Assembly: GCF_018991925.1 (NCBI RefSeq)
Contig: NW_024737068.1
Span: 9,893,111-9,957,110, forward strand
Direction: 5' to 3'
Length of the DNA: 64,000 nucleotides
Source: Homarus americanus
Taxonomy: Eukaryota > Arthropoda > Malacostraca > Decapoda > Nephropidae
Shown in pieces: positions 45,430 to 58,246 of this stretch. Within the stretch, counting starts at the first letter, position 1, and each line of letters begins with the position of its first letter. The notes beneath the pieces were generated by a model. It was given only the letters and a program-made list of their open reading frames with translations. It had not been told where the DNA came from and searched no databases. Position numbers and translations under genes: made by a program.

Positions 45430-47884
45430 CAGTGGTCCCTCGGTTAACGAATTACCTTCCATAAGGATTCTCAATTCGGTTAACGAACAAAACTTCGATT
45501 AACGAAATCTTTATGACAACATGTTTTGGCTTGCGCAACAGCTGGTAGGCTAGTCTGCCAATGCAGTAATCGGTTCTAGGCTTACATTCGTTTCCATTGG
45601 AGTAAATATCAAGAAGGTTGTGCTCTTTAATATTTTTGCAAGTTTTATATTAAAATTATTAGTCATTTTAACATTTATTTAACATAATTGATAATATATG
45701 CAGCACAGGGAACTAGTTTTTGGTGCGCCCATCACCCACTTCACTCACCCACCAAAGCATCTGTTTAACTCTGTTTACAGTGGAGGAAACATCTTGTTTG
45801 TGGCTCTCTTGAACACAGAGTGAACTTAAAATTTTAGTGGTGAAATTACTGTATTGCATCCAGCATGGGTCCAAAGAAATCTAGAAAGGCAATTTCAATT
45901 CAAGTGAAACAGGAAATTATTAGGAAACATGAAGAAGGCATTAGAACCAATGTACTGAGTAATGAATATGGCATGTAGGCATCAACTGTGTCTGGAATTA
46001 TTGCGCAAAAAGACAAATTTTTGCGAAGTGAAAGTGAGAGATAAATCTACCAAAGTGTTTAAAGGTAGATCATTAATTGCAGAAACAGAAAGGTTACTTC
46101 TTATTTGGATTAAAGAACAACAAATGAAATGAGATTCCATTTCTACTGAATTCATTTGTGAAAGAGGGAAATACATGAACATTTGAAGGAAGATCAACCT
46201 AGTTCTTCTGAAACTGAGTTTGAAGATTTTAGGGCCAGCAAGGGCTAGTTGGATAAGTTTAAGAAAAGAAGTGCCATTTATAGTGTCGTTAGGCATCGTG
46301 AACCTGCCAGTGCAGATAAAGAAGGAGCAGCATAATTTGTAGTGGAGTTCAAGGAACTGATGGATGAAGAGAATTATCTTCCACAGCAAGTATTCAGTGT
46401 GGATGAAACCGGGCTGTTCTGGAAGAAAATGCCCAAAAGGACATTCATCATCAGAGATGAAGCTTCTTTACCAGGGCATAAACCCATGAAGGACTGTCTC
46501 ACTCTATTGCTTGGTGCCAATGTTTCAGGGGATTTTTGACTGAAGCCTATGCTTGTATACCACTCTGAGTACCCCAAGGCATTCAAGCAACAAAAGGTGG
46601 TAAGAGGACAACTTGGAATTTATTGGAAGTCCAACCGTAAGGCATGGGTAACGAGACAGCTCTTTAATGAAAGGGCTGTTGAGGTGTTTTGCCCTTCTGT
46701 GAAGAGTTACCTAACCACCAATAAACTTCCTTTAAAGGCTCTTCTCCTTATGGATAATGCCCCTGAACTTGCCAGCACTTTGGAGGCTCGATTTGACTTT
46801 GTCAAAGTGTTGTTTTTGCCTCCAAACACAACATCAATTATGCAGCCAATGGTCCAAAATGTAATCAGCAACTTCAAGAAGCTGTACATGAAGAAATGTT
46901 CAGAAGGTGTCATCAGGCAACTACCACCGATCCTGATATATCACTGGCACAGTTCTGGAAGACGCAATACAACATCCTGGAGGCTGTAAAATTGATTGTG
47001 TCTGCATGGCAAGAAGTCTCCATTCGATCCCTGAATTCTGCATGGGAAGCACTGTGGCCAACAGCAGTCCATGATTTTGAGGGATTTGAGGAAGAAATGG
47101 AGTTGGACAAGGAGATTGTGTCCATTGGTCTGTCAATGGGACTCAAAGTGGAGGAGGGTGATGTTGAAGAGCTTGTGATGTCTCATGAGCAGGAACTTAC
47201 TCCTGAAGATTTGAAACAAATGGATGAGATGCTAGAAACAGACAGTGGTGAGGAGGAAAAGGAAAGTGATGACCATATGTCTTTTTCAGACCTAAAAGAT
47301 GTTGTTCACCACTCGGAGATGTTCAGGAAACTGGCTTCAAGGCACCCTGCTGTGGAAACAACAGAACCAATTTTGTGTACTGTGGAGGACAAAGTGGTCT
47401 CCTTCAAGAACCAGCTAATGATCAGGAGGAGAAATGCCCCACAATAAAAAAATTGACAGTTTCTTCTCTAAAGGGCAGCGTGAGAAAAATGCTTCCCCTC
47501 AGTGTTCCTCTTCAAAAAGGAGAGAGGATTTTACTGTTGGAGAATCTGTCAGTCCAGAGATTCCTGACATTATTATGGAAGGTGACTCACCTTCCAAGAA
47601 GCATTAAAATGCTTCTCCTCCACCCCCACTTCATTCTCTTCTCCCTTCTCCTCCTCCACCCCAACTTCTAATTCCCATCAGCATCATCAATCAGGAACCT
47701 TCTACATACACACCTCAAAGTAAGTGTACTTTACTGAATTTTTTTTTTTACTTTGTATGTACTTTTCAGTGAGCTGGAATCAATTACCCAATATCCCATT
47801 GAAACAATGGATTCGGTTAACAAATTTTTCGGTTAACGAACGACCCTCTGGAATGAATTGTGTTCGTTAACCGAGGGACCACTG
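45430..47884 (+). mobile_element. Tigger-type transposon, GGTCCCTC family, complete ends
   Basis: CAGTGGTCCCTCGGTTAACG at 45430 and its inverse ending 47884 are both flanked by TA; the total is 2455 bp. Inverted subterminal repeats of GGTTAACGAAC are present. The transposase is decayed. Confidence 0.9.
45865..47447 (+). pseudogene. Tigger transposase, multiply broken
   Basis: Starts MGPKKSRKAISIQVKQEII, closely related to 21750-23516. Breaks that can be seen: an in-frame TAG after NEYGM (about 45976), further lesions up to 46340, a TGA at about 46537 where the sister has Arg, and a one-base loss in an A-run near 46893 that moves the end into another frame. The catalytic DNAPGH signature is altered to DNAPEL. 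The C-terminal piece reaches NQLMIRRRNAPQ and stops at 47445. The element cannot make transposase. Confidence 0.85.
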
Positions 47885-47886
47885 TA

Positions 47887-48253
47887 TAACTCATTCAGGA
47901 TACAATATTGTTTATTTGTTATTCATTAATAGTAAAGATATGATACTGCAATAATCTGTGCTTATTAAAACTCTCAGGATTTTGCTGCCTCTCGGTAGCC
48001 AGCAGCTCAGGTTCCATGCTCCAACAGCCTCCCCCACACACTACACCCATGTGTCAGATACCTCTACAGTTTTAATCATACCGTGTGTACTATTTTGGAT
48101 AGAAACATACAGTATGGATTGTATCATGAGAATTGCAAGTACATTACCTATAAATAGTGTTACAGTAGATAGGCAATAACGAAAAAACTAAATTTTCATA
48201 CGAAAACACTCGTTGAAGACAAAAAATATCAGTACGGGTAAGAAAAATATTTA
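47887..48253. other. Unassigned sequence
   Basis: About 370 bases without an ORF or repeat that I recognise. Confidence 0.4.
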
Positions 48254-48255
48254 TA

Positions 48256-49838
48256 CAGTAGTACCCCGATTTACGTGGTCAATTGAACCCACAGGGTACC
48301 GCGGAAAGTGAAATCCGCGTAAATGGAACAACAGAACATATGGGATTAATTCCAATAGAGACTGGCCCGACCCCCAAACTCCACTTTTTCCGACACAATA
48401 CCTATGTTGTAGTAAAAATAACATCTAAATTTTATGATGGTATGCTCACACAATTAATATTTAAGAGAAATACAGTCGCCAGGTTAATGTCCATTCAAAT
48501 AATAGACTCAAATCCCCCCCCCTCTTCCCAGCTCACTGACCCCTACCTCTCTGAGAAATGATTGGGTGAAACACTAGATTTTAACGTTAAGTAATAAATA
48601 ATACCTCAGACTAAAGTTAGGATAATATAATTGACATTTCTGGATTCGTTGCAGGTCAGGGAATATTTTGAATGTAAACTTCATATATTTTGCACAAAAG
48701 ATAAAATACTTGCTTTGTGTAAACCAAATTATTACATTAGATCTAAAATTTGTATGTCTAATGCAAAATCCATGATGTTTATATTCAAAATGATCATCAT
48801 ATTGTAAGAATTCCAGCAATGTAAATTATATTCTGGTCCAGTAATTTGTATGAATATTATGAGCTAAAACAAATATCTTCAGTTAATAAAAAATATTCTT
48901 CACGACACTATCTGTCAATCAAAGTACCCCAACTTGCCTCCCCCCTCTTCCAACCGCGCCAGATGGTCGGTCGGTCGGTCCCAACCCTCCCCCCACCCCC
49001 CACCTTCCCTCCCTACCAGAGAAATGTTGGGTGAAAAAACAAATTTTAACTTTTAGTAACAAATAATACCTTAGACTAAAGTTAGGATAATATAATTGAC
49101 ATTGCTGGATTCCTTGTACGACCAGGAACATTTTGAATATATATGTCATATATTTTGCACAAAAGATAACATATTTACTCAGAGTAAACATTAGATCTAA
49201 AATTTGTATGTCTAATGCAAAATCTATGATGTTTATATTCAAAATGATCATCAAATTGTAAGAATTCCAGCAATGTAAATTATAATCTGGCCGGGTAATT
49301 TGTATGAATTTTATGAACTAAAACAAATATCTTCAGTTAATAAAAAAACAAAAATATTCTTCACACCGTGCCAGATGGTCGGTCGGTCCCTCCCTACCAG
49401 ATAAATGTGTGGGAAGACCAGAATATTTACCTTTTTAGTAATAAATAATACCTCAGACTAAAGTTAGGATAATATAATTGACATTGCTGGATTCCTTGTA
49501 AGACCAGGAATATTTTGAATATAAATGTCATATATTTTGCACAAAAGATAACATATTTACTCAGAGTAAACATTAGATCTAAAATTTGTATGTCTAATGC
49601 AAAATCTATGATGTTTATATTCAAAATGATCATCAAATTGTAAGAATTCCAGCAATGTAAATTATATTCTGGCCAGGTAATGTGTATGAATTTTATGAGC
49701 TAAATAAAAAAATAAAAAAATTATACTTCACGCGTATATGGGTAGATGAACCGCGGAAAGTGAAAGTTGGTTCTGGCGAGGCACTGCGTATATGAGAAAT
49801 CGCGTAAAGTGAAACCGCGTAAAGCGGGGGTAATACTG
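48256..49838 (-). mobile_element. TIR element (TACCCCG family) with three palindromic modules
   Basis: The left end CAGTAGTACCCCGATTTACG follows TA. The right end ..GCGTAAAGCGGGGGTAATACTG precedes TA. Modules at 48590-48835, 49065-49295 and 49435-49680 lie in the opposite orientation to those at 24-25 kb. No transposase. Confidence 0.85.
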
Positions 49839-49840
49839 TA

Positions 49841-50435
49841 CTTGATATTACACCAGCATTATTATATGTGCTAAGAACATGAAATTTGTTCCTTGGTAAC
49901 CCTGAAATATTTAGCACAAAATAATTATCAAAGAACAGTTGTGAAAAAATTTGTATTTCAATGCAAAATTTCCTTAGAATGAATTTTTTTCTGAAATAGC
50001 AACACTGATGGCTGCAATGATGAGTGCACAAAGGCAGTGAAGCTGCCAGATCTATGAAAGTGACAACATGTGTATCTAGCCGACAATAAGCAACTTTAAC
50101 ACAACAATACTTTATCACCACATTTTCATATTCGTTTTCGTGTATAAATTCTTTCATATGTGTTTATGCGTATGAAGATCCTGAGAATGTTAACACCTCT
50201 ACCCTTCATATACAATACTGTACTGTAGAGAATGTTAATACCTGTACCCTTCATATACAATACTGTACTGTGTATATCTCATTGGTAAAATATAATGTCA
50301 TCATCAACACATACATCTCTATGTAATATGCAATGGTCCAAATTCATTTCTCTTACACAATTAGAGCACATGTGAAAAAGTTTATACACTTTTTGCTAGC
50401 CATAAATATATTTGCTACTTAGCTTTTGTCTTTAT
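49841..50435. other. Spacer with a short tandem duplication
   Basis: About 45 bases (GAGAATGTTAACACCTCTAC..ACTGTACTG) are duplicated at 50182-50226 and 50228-50271. No gene is supported; the long minus-strand open stretch here has no recognisable motif. Confidence 0.5.
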
Positions 50436-51986
50436 TTAAGACATCTTCAGGTCATGAGACCCACTAGTCCCCCATCCTGACATTGCATGATCCTGCAATA
50501 GGGCGTATCCCACGCCGTACAAGCTTGAGGCATCTGTCTGCAGAACTGTCGGCAAGGCTGGGTCAAACGTGGCGAGGACAGGTGGACTAGACAGGGCCTG
50601 TTTCACTTGCTGGAAGGCCTTGTCGTGGTCGGGGGTCCACAGGAATGTCCTCTTGGGGCTCATCAGGGGGCGAAGTGGTTGGGCAGCTGCGGAGATGTCC
50701 GGCGAAAACTCTGCAAACTGGTTGACGAGACCGATGAAGGACCTCAAGTCGGTGAGGTTAGCAGGGGTAGGAAAATCCGTGATGGCGCGGACCTTCTCCG
50801 GGTCGGCTGCAATACCATTCCCTGAGAGGGTGTACCCACAAAAGTCCACTGAAGAGCTGGCCAGAACAAACTTGTCGGCATTTAGGGTGATGCCGTGCTT
50901 CCGGCACCTGTTGAGTACCTCGTAGATACGGCCGAGGTGATCCATGTAATCCTCATCGTACACGAGTATGTCGTCGACCACTTTCACGCAGTTTGCCAGA
51001 CCTTGTAGAGCCATATCACCTCGAAGGCAGAAAGTGTCTCCTGTAGCGGCAAATCCCATGGGGCCACGGCAATAACTGTAACGTCCATGCGGGGTAATGA
51101 AAGTTGTAAGTGGTCGGTCTTCTTCGGCAAGCTCTATCTGCCAGTATCCACACAGGGCGTCCATCGTCGTGAAGAAGCGCGCCTTCGGGTTCACGCTACG
51201 TATAGCTGCAAAGGGCGTGGGAGAAGGGTGCGCAGGACGAGACACCTGGCTGTTGAGCTTGGAGAGGTCAGTGGTGATCCGAACACCACCTTTGGGTTTT
51301 GCGACGACTACCATAGGGTGACACCATGGAGACGGGTCATCACTGGTTGGTGCAATAATTTCTTGGGCGACCATGGAGTCCAGCTCGTTTTTGACCGCCT
51401 CGCGGAAGGCCAGGGGGACCAGTAGAGGGGTGTGGATAGCGAAGGGCTTCGCGTCGTCCCTCAGGTGGATCCTCATGGGGGGGCCTACCATCTTCTTGAG
51501 AGACTTGGATTCCAGAGCGGACTTGGTCATCAGAACGTCGCTGAATTCCTTCAGAAAGTATTTCTGAGCATCCGAAGGAGAGGTGTCACTGGCAAGAGGT
51601 AGGGGTAGGGCGACAGCAGGGTCGTTGCTGCTCCTTTCTTGTACCCTGTTAGTGTGTTTTACCTCATGAATAGGTTTGGGGAAGCCCTGGGAGATGGTGG
51701 CCAACTCTTGACAATGTCTGTAGGACAGCAAAGGAGTCGGGACACCGTTATGCACATCAATCCAGGCTTGACACAACCTGTTGCCAAAGGTGACTTGTGC
51801 TTGGAGTGAACCTAGGGCTGGGGCCATCTGTGAACCATCTGCCGTGAAGCGGAGATCCTTGGGTGGCGGTCCTAGATCACTTAGAGAGAGCCCCAAGCAT
51901 TGCAAATGCTGGGGACTGATGACTGTAGCATCAGCGCCGGTGTCGGGCAACATCTGAAGACAGGATGACACACTGCCATAGGTCAC
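50436..51986 (-). pseudogene. Protease, reverse transcriptase and start of RNase H
   Basis: A 516-codon stretch. The protease loop [12 protein letters not shown] lies near residue 13, reverse transcriptase has [27 protein letters not shown] and [11 protein letters not shown] (catalytic Asp-Asp), and the thumb/connection region has [15 protein letters not shown]. RNase H begins near residue 490 and is cut off. It is in the same frame as the Gag zinc-knuckle piece at 52002-52235, separated by one TAG; the sister at 38.3 kb has CAG there. The truncation leaves it non-functional. Confidence 0.88.
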
Positions 51987-53386
51987 GATGACACTGATGT
52001 ACTAGGGAACTTTGGTCCTGGGACGCGAGGGGGAGCACACATTCCTAATATGGCTCGAGCGTTGTCCAGGGTCGTCATGCTTCTGATTGGAAGACTGTGG
52101 GCGGCCCTCACTGGTGGAAGGGCGCTGAAGCTTCCGCAGACGCTGTCCCTTGGGTTTGTTGGTAGGGCAACACTTGTCGTAGTGGCCCAAACGACCGCAC
52201 ACATTGCACTGGACGTGCTTAGCTGGGCACCGCACTGTGAGCGACCAGTGGCCCTTACGGTCACAACTGTTGCAGGTACTGTAGACTCAGCAGCTGGACA
52301 CACCTGTGTTCCGTGCTGCTTACCACATTTGTTACAAAAGGAGCCGGGCATGGGCGTGGTGGGCGAAGGCGTTGGGGTAGACTTCTTGTCCTTCTTGTAC
52401 CGGGACACAGCACGTACAGCTGTAGGGGTAGCTCGGGTGGCAGAGGTGGCACACCTGGCAGCCTCATAGGAGCGACATATCGTCAACACATCCTTAAGAG
52501 AAGAGGAAGAGTCGAGGGAGGTGAGGCGTTGGACAAGTTCCTCGTCCTTAACACCCATGAGGATCACCTGCTTCAACTGGGTCTCCTCGCACTGCTGGTG
52601 GTTACCTGGGCATATATCTACTTCTTCCGAGGCTCTCTTGAGTCGTACATAAAAGGCATCAAAAGTCTCGCCCTCCATCTGTCTGCAGCTAAACAATTCC
52701 CTCCTGCGTAGAGCTTCATTCCACTGCCCTTTGATGTGCCATTGTAGAATGTCCAGTACCTCCTCTACAGACAACGAAGAGGTCGGAGGTACCTGCAACG
52801 TATGTTCCAAGACACACTGAGTTTCCAAGGACAGGCACATACGCAGCTGAATAAGTTGTTTAGGCTGTGACAAACTCTGGAGATCCACCATTGTAGCATA
52901 ATCAGTCCACCGTCGCCGCCATTCACGAAAAGTCTGGAAATTCACATCAGCCTTCAAGATGGGCGGCGTTTGAGCAACTGCTTTAGGTGGGGCTGGGGGG
53001 CGTGAAGAAAGCGTTGATGAGGTATCCGAACCAGTCGATACCGAGGCAGTGCTAGAGCCAGGTGCTTGGTTAACAGTGAGGCGAGATATCAAAGCTTCAA
53101 ACCGTGCACTGTCTTCCAATCTCTGTTGGTGGTCTCTCTCTTCCTCTGCTTGCCTTCTTTCTTCGTCCTCCACACGTCTTTTAGCAAAGTCGTGACGCCT
53201 TTCATCCCTCATAAACTTCATTAAAGCAAATATCTCTGGAGACAACGCTGAATATCGAGGTGAAGGGCTGCGCGATGTGGTGGGAGCTGGAGCGTCCTGT
53301 TCAACGTGGTCATCCATCTCTGCCGAGCTGTCATCCGACTGACTCATCCAGGCGTTGGCTCCACGACTGCGTAAGGCACGAGACAT
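51987..53386 (-). pseudogene. Gag with zinc knuckles, one frameshift and one stop
   Basis: The Gag starts MSRALRSRGANAWMSQSDD at 53386. A charged coiled-coil-like region (RRVEDEERRQAEEERDHQQR) precedes FREWRRRWTDYATMVDL. The first knuckle CNKCGKQHGTQVCP is in frame; near 52268 a frameshift moves the second and third knuckles (..MRCP and CNVCGRLGHYDKCC) into another frame, ending at the TAG at 52002-52004. Without the shift the order would match that at 38.5 kb. Confidence 0.85.
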
Positions 53387-54790
53387 AATAACTTAATCTG
53401 TGTACTGTGTCTTAAATCAGAACATGCCTTTTACCTTGGGAATCCTTTAGAACAAGGTCACACAGTTATGGCACTAAACACACAATGCACTATACACTTC
53501 ACAGAAAATCACTGACACTGCTCAAAGTTGCTATAAATTCTTGGAGGAGACGGCCATTAGCGGTGGTTGACGCAGAGTAGGGGTCCATAAGCCGGTCTTG
53601 CCACAAACTTTACACTTCACTTGTATGTGTTCTGGGTATCAAGTTCTATCTACAGGAGCGAACACAAACACCTGTAGAGTTTTCGTGGGTTCTAATTACT
53701 GGATAAAGATATGTACACAAGGAAGGTGGCGCTCCTTACTCCGTGTGGGGGTCAACTAACTTCTAGGGCGACATGTGGTAAGTGATACATTAGCAGCTTC
53801 CATATGCCGCCAGGCACATTAATTAAGCATGTGGGACATGGTAAATACATTGCCACACGCTGCTAGCTAGGCTGAATAAATAGTGTATATAAATGGAGCA
53901 CATACATAATATACATACATAATATACATACAGCATACATAATATACATACACCCATCATGTTTTAGTGACTGTGAAATGAGCAGTCTAACTCTGAAAAT
54001 GTCTGGTAAATATTTTGCTCACCATTTTTAACCCCCTAGCCCCGGGCTAGGGTAACACTAGCCGTGTCCTCCCATGCGGGGGTAAATCGAGAAAAATCGA
54101 AACCTTTCCAAAAATAATTTTAACCTTTTTAAATGATAAAACAATAAAAAAATAAGAAACACTATATATTGACCCTTTAGAAACTTCCCTGTGGCAGCAG
54201 TGGCAAGGGAGATAAAGGGACAGTGTTGTTTTGACAGCTGACACTCGTGGCCACTACGCACTTGGTGGCCATTTTCTGCTTGCCTTTGTGTCCGGGACGG
54301 CCAGTAATGTTTATACAGTATTTACTGATCATAATACTTATTTCCTATAAATAATTCATTTAGAATATTTTATTTGCATTTTTTTCATAAAAAGTGCTCG
54401 GCGACACACACGTAGTCGGTCGCCAGGCTGTCTGGCTGCCTTTGTGTTTGGTAGAGCAAGTAATGCATAAAATAATAATGATTCCACAAATAAATGCATT
54501 TATAATATAATCAAACCATTATTTTCCAGCAATACTACACTACAATACACCTGCACTACTTTTAGCAATATTATTTTGATACATGATAAAAAGGACAAAC
54601 AATGAAAATGAAACAAACAAATGTAGGTAATTACGTTCAGGAAGCTTCCCTGTGGCTGAGCGTGTGGTGTGACAGGTAAATAGTCACACTGGAACCTGAT
54701 AACCCGCAGTGGGCATTTAAACAGCGGCGGGAAAAGGAGAGTGCCCTGGAAGGTCACCCGGAGCGCGCCAGTCAGGCGTTCCGGTACGTC
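53387..54790. other. Leader and possible 5' LTR of the truncated Gypsy, then unassigned repeats
   Basis: On the minus strand 53387-53640 is the untranslated leader of the element; an LTR probably lies about 53640-53900, but without its partner I cannot delimit it. ACATAATATACAT repeats lie at 53903-53955. 54290-54370 resembles 2600-2700, and 54550-54640 resembles 3365-3440. A 9-bp-arm palindrome (CCCTAGCCC/GGGCTAGGG) sits at 54033-54051. Confidence 0.45.
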
Positions 54791-54859
54791 ACCCGGGGTG
54801 TATGGGTTAAGACTAAGACAAAGGCTAAACCTCCAGTCCCCAATCTTCAGGCTCCCCAA

Positions 54860-57787
54860 AGTCTGTGTGGAACTCAGGTTGATCTCTCCACTCCACTCTT
54901 TGAGTATCTCACTTCTTGCCATGAGTCGTTGCTATCCACACACCCCAACACCGAAATCCTCTACCTAGGGGATTTCAATGTACTGTACAGTATTACCCCG
55001 CTTAACGCGCTTTCACTTAACGCGTTTTCGCATATACACGGTGCCTTGCCAAAGCTGAACTTTCACTTAACGCGGATTTTTCCACAGCAACGCGGTGAGT
55101 GTCCGGCTCGAGAGCTATTTTTAGATTCGAGCTATTTTTAGATTCGCACCACCCCCCACCCGCCACCCTGCCTGACTGCCTGTTTTAGCTCATAAAATTC
55201 ATACAAATTACCCAGCCAGAATATAGTTTACATTGCTGGAATTCTTATAATTTGGTGATCATTTTGAATATAAACAACATATTTTTTGCATTAAACATAC
55301 AATTTTTAGATAAAATGTTTAATCTGAGTAAGTATGTTATCTTTTGTCCAAAATATATGACATATATATTCAAAATATTCCTGGTCTTACAAGGAATCCA
55401 GCAATGTCAATTATATTATCCTAACTTTAATCTGAGGTATTATTTAATACTAAATGTTAAAAACTCTTGAATGGAGGATTGGTGGGGGGTGGGGGGAGGG
55501 TTGGGACTGACCGCGCGGTTGGAAGAGGGGGGGAAGGCAAGGTGGGGTACTTTGATTGACAGATAGTGTTGAAGAATATATTTTTTTTTTTATTAACTGT
55601 AGATATTTGTTTTAGCTCATAAAATTCATACAAATTATCCGGCCAGAATATAATTTACATTGCTGGAATTCTTATAATTTGGTGATCATTTTGAATATAA
55701 ACAACATATTTTTTGCATTAAACATACAATTTTTAGATAAAATGTTTAATCTGAGTAAGTATGTTATCTTTTGTCCAAAATATATGACATTTATATTCAA
55801 AATATTCCTGGTCTTACAAGGAATCCAGCAATGTCAATTATATTTTCCTAACTTTAGTTTGAGGTTATCCCACACATCTCCTTGGGACGGTTGGTGGGGG
55901 GTGGGGGGGGGAGGGAGGGACCGACCGACCATCTGTTAGCCGGCTGTGTAGTGTGAGAGGGAGAGGGAGTTGAGTCCATTATTTGAATGGACATTAACTT
56001 GGCGACTGTATTTCTCTATTTCTCTTAAGTATTAATTGTGTGCATGTACCATCATAAAATTAAGATGTTATTTTTACTACAACATAGTTATTTGTCGTCA
56101 AAAAGTGGAGTTTGGGGGTCGGGCTGGGTTCTATTGGAATTAATCCCATATGTTCTGTTATTCACTTAACGTGGTTTTCACTTAACGCAGGACCCTCTGG
56201 GTTCAATTGACCGCGTTACGTGGGGTACCACTGTACATCAGAGAGTGACTTGGCTCTGCAAGGGATGACCCAGGTGGAGCTGAGGCACTCTCTTTTCCTT
56301 ACTTAATGCTCTGGAACAAATAATTAAACACCCTACACGAGTTCCTGATCGACATGATCAACTTACTAACATTCTTGATCTTTGTTTTACCTCTGACCTA
56401 TAACACTATTCAAACTCAATTTTTCCCCCTTAGGTCTTCTGATCACAATCTTATTTCTATTAAATGAAACTGGGCACAACCACCTCCCCCACCTCCCTAA
56501 AATCCAACTATCACACTATCGGAGGGCAAATTGGCAATCCTTGCAAGAATTCTTCTCCGACTTTCCTTGGGATGAATGTTGCGTTTCCACTCGGGACGCC
56601 TCGGTATGAGCTGACAGCATTGCTGGGGTTATACAGGGTGGTATGAGTGCATTTATCCCATCTTCTACGAAAATTTTCACTTTACAATCATGGTTTGATC
56701 GCTCCTGCTCTCTTGCTTGTAGGGAGAGAGATAGAGCATATCAAGTTTCGAAACCATCTTCTACTACCCACTCCTCTTTCATTACTTCTCCTATTACCCA
56801 CCCCTCTTCCATTACTTCTAAGAATCGTTGCAAGGCTATTTTTCGTAGGGCCAAGCATAATTTTAGATAAAGAAGGACCGCTGTCCTGACTAACTCTTTT
56901 TCTAGTAAATCCTTCTGGTCTTTAACCAAAAACATCTGTAATAACTTCTGCACTCCTTCTTTTCCTCCTCTCTTCTGGCCTGATAACTCTATAGCCAACT
57001 CTCCCCCTGTTAAAGCCAATCTCTTTGGCACCTTATTCTCGTCTAACTCCACCTTAGACGATTACAGCTCTATCCCTCCTACTCCTGCTCCTCCTACTGA
57101 ACCTATGCACTTTCCTATAATCTCCACTTGGAGGGTTGCTGGTGTGTCATCCAGGTTGGATGTGAGTAAGGAGCATTAACCGGACGGAATACCCTCTCGT
57201 GTTCTGAGGGAGTGTGCTGAAGCTCTGGCCCCTGTACTTGCTTGCCTCTTTCACCATTGCCTCAAAGCCCAAACTTTTCCTTCTTCTTGGAAGCATGCCT
57301 TGATTCAGCCCATCCTGAAGAAGGGTGACCATTCCACTTCCTCTAATTATAACCCCATTGCCCTAACGTCATCACTCTCTAAGATTTTCGAATCTATCTT
57401 AAACTCTCATTTTCTCCGTCACCTTGAACGCCATTCTCTTTTGTCGCATCATCAGTATGGCTTTCGTCAAGCGAGATCTACTGGTGATCAGCTGTCTCCT
57501 ACTGCATCCATCTTTGGTCATCCTCTCTTAAGGATTATGGGGAAACTTTCTTCATGGCCCTCGACATCTCCAATGCATTTGACAGGGTATGGCACAAGTC
57601 TTTGCTTTCTAAACTTCCCTCTTATGGTTTCCCTCCCCCACTTTATTCTAAAATTTCTAGCTTCCTTGAGAACCGATCCATGGCAGTTTTGTCGAGGGAT
57701 TGATCTCTCGCTCTTTCTCTACCAATAGTGGTGCCCCACAGGGTTCTGTTCTTTCACCTACTCTCTTCCTTCTTTTTATCAATGATT
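54860..57787 (+). pseudogene. LINE endonuclease and reverse transcriptase N-terminal half
   Basis: FEYLTSCHESLLSTHP and LYLGDFN mark the apurinic-type endonuclease. After the MITE, NALEQIIKHPTRVPDRHDQL, ILDLCFTSDL and SSDHNLISIK follow (conserved Asp-His motif of the endonuclease). Then comes KSFWSLTKNICNNFCTPSFP, and the reverse transcriptase starts with DGIPSRVLRECAEALAPVL, ILKKGDHSTSSNYNPIALTS and HHQYGFRQARSTGDQL. Stops and shifts are frequent, and the palm is interrupted at 57788 just before YADD. It is not functional. Confidence 0.8.
54988..56233 (+). mobile_element. TIR element (TACCCCG family) with two palindromic modules
   Basis: CAGTATTACCCCGCTTAACG after TA at 54988, and ..GTGGGGTACCACTG ending at 56233 before TA. 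It splits the LINE endonuclease within GDFN-V, so it is younger than the LINE. Modules at 55205-55445 and 55630-55865. Confidence 0.85.
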
Positions 57788-57789
57788 TA

Positions 57790-58050
57790 CAGTAAAACCT
57801 CGATTAACCGACCACATATGGGGGGAAGGGGCCGACGGATAAGCGAAAAAGTAGGTTAATAGTACATAAAGTCTACGGAAATAAAACATACATTTTCAAA
57901 GAAACTTTCCCTAACCTACTTCATTTAAGTCCCTCTATTCATTTTTGTTCATTTGCCATTCATATTTCAATAGAATTTGCTTTAAAACATTAACCACTTT
58001 AGTAAATAAATATGAACCAGCACAGAAACCGTGAATAAAAAATGGAAAAG
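57790..58050. mobile_element. Left end of a TIR element, CAGTAAAACCTCG family
   Basis: After TA in the LINE, CAGTAAAACCTCGATTAACC begins, followed by GACGGATAAGCG-type subterminal sequence. The right end is not found. Confidence 0.55.
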
Positions 58051-58059
58051 TCAAAGAAC

Positions 58060-58175
58060 ATATGTCATCACAAAAATTGTGACCAAGTCCCAGGTTGCTC
58101 ATCTGACTTTCTGCCTCATTTACACACAATTGCAGGGTCTCAATTGTTTCTCTTACTATTGACAACACAACATAC
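58060..58175 (-). repeat. Dispersed repeat with conserved coding-like core (copy 3)
   Basis: Minus-strand peptide RETIETLQLCVNEAESQMSN followed by LGLGHNF, nearly identical to 20575-20774. Confidence 0.6.
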
Positions 58176-58246
58176 ATACAGGTACATTGTTTCTCACTCT
58201 TGATTTTTTTTTTCAATTTTGCATTTCTTTATGGTTTTTATTACTA

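Larger units (their letters stand above)
50436..53386 (-). mobile_element. Ty3/Gypsy element, 3' truncated
   Basis: Gag, zinc knuckles, protease and reverse transcriptase run from 53386 down to about 50470, where the sequence is lost just inside RNase H ([19 protein letters not shown]). Integrase and the 3' LTR are missing. It is related to the element at 34739-40683 but diverged. Confidence 0.85.

Noticed and set aside
49693..50157. 154-codon minus-strand open frame
   Set aside because: AT-rich, Cys/His content not in a recognisable pattern, and it begins in a spacer and ends in a TIR element. No support as a gene.
50436..51986. Endogenous retrovirus with envelope
   Set aside because: No envelope-like ORF follows integrase in any of the four LTR elements. 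They are Gypsy-type retrotransposons without a recognisable third gene.
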